Part shown: piece after piece, positions 5,424 to 5,551 of the stretch
Layout of the letters: each line of letters starts with the position of its first letter
Numbering within the stretch: position 1 is the first letter of the stretch
From: RCIO01 sp964629765
Lineage (GTDB): Bacteria > Pseudomonadota > Alphaproteobacteria > Rhizobiales > Rhizobiaceae
NCBI GenBank assembly: GCA_964629765.1
Contig: CAZVTK010000229.1
Coordinates: forward strand, 1 to 5,551
Direction: 5' to 3'
Length of the DNA: 5,551 nucleotides
Notes under the pieces: generated by a model
What the model was told of the DNA's origin: nothing
Databases searched by the model: none
The model's input: only the letters and a program-made list of their open reading frames with translations
Position numbers and translations under genes: made by a program

Positions 5424-5551
5424 TTTACGCTGGATCGATTTCCACGATTTTCTAGAATTGAAACCATCCGGCGAAACCCTTCTTAAGGAGCGCCGCGCTA
5501 GGCTGTGGTGACAATTTAGTTTTCTGGGATTCCCGCGGTCCTGCAAATCAG
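5424..5551. other. AT-richer intergenic tail after fabI, no gene recognised
   Basis: This 128-bp stretch is visibly richer in A and T than anything else in the window. No G/C-rich hairpin with a T-tract follows fabI, so the operon end is not marked by an obvious intrinsic terminator. It contains an 8-bp palindrome TTCTAGAA (5450-5457), a possible promoter, and a purine-rich AAGGAG (5485-5490) with no start codon at a usable distance. The GTG at 5505 opens a frame of only four codons, so no gene starts here. Confidence 0.5.
5458..5486 (+). promoter_or_regulatory. Weak candidate promoter for a gene beyond the window
   Basis: TTGAAA (5458-5463) and TCTTAA (5481-5486) are 17 bp apart. The -35 matches 4 of 6 consensus bases, the -10 only 3 of 6. 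The AT-richer context supports a promoter, but no downstream gene is visible within the window to confirm it. Confidence 0.22.

Noticed and set aside
4587..5546. 319-codon open frame on the minus strand opposite fabI
   Set aside because: It is the antisense shadow of fabI with low-complexity composition; fabI on the plus strand is unambiguous.

Overview
The window looks like a piece of a high-GC alphaproteobacterial chromosome, most probably of the order Rhizobiales/Hyphomicrobiales (Mesorhizobium or a Phyllobacteriaceae relative). The evidence is the strong G/C preference at third codon positions, an Irr-type Fur-family regulator divergent from a fabA-fabB-fabI cluster, and a GC-rich intergenic inverted repeat of a kind common in rhizobial genomes. 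The genus is an inference from content and gene order.

Layout from left to right: (1) the 3' part of pnp (polynucleotide phosphorylase), ending at 880 and followed at once by a strong intrinsic terminator (904-937). (2) A 172-bp inverted-repeat element (972-1143) with two 59-nt arms that differ at only two positions and a 54-nt centre that can form its own hairpin. (3) A class I SAM-dependent methyltransferase of the RsmC/RlmG rRNA guanine-N2 type (1153-2163), whose only Shine-Dalgarno-like sequence lies inside the right arm of the repeat. (4) On the minus strand, irr (2173-2580, probable TTG start), convergent with the methyltransferase with only 9 bp between the stop codons. (5) A divergent regulatory region holding a recognisable irr promoter. 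(6) The plus-strand operon fabA-fabB-fabI (2813-5423), encoding the unsaturated fatty acid branch (FabA dehydratase/isomerase, FabB ketosynthase) and the enoyl-ACP reductase FabI. (7) A 128-bp AT-richer tail with no recognised gene.

Together these are core functions: RNA turnover, rRNA modification, iron/heme-responsive transcription and membrane fatty acid synthesis. FabA makes the cis-3-decenoyl branch point, FabB elongates it, and FabI performs the final reduction of each cycle. All catalytic residues I looked for in FabA, FabB, FabI and the Pnp fragment are present. I see no phage, transposase, CRISPR, defence or other accessory system. The least explained parts are the palindromic element fused to the methyltransferase leader, the irr promoter/operator region, and the AT-rich tail.
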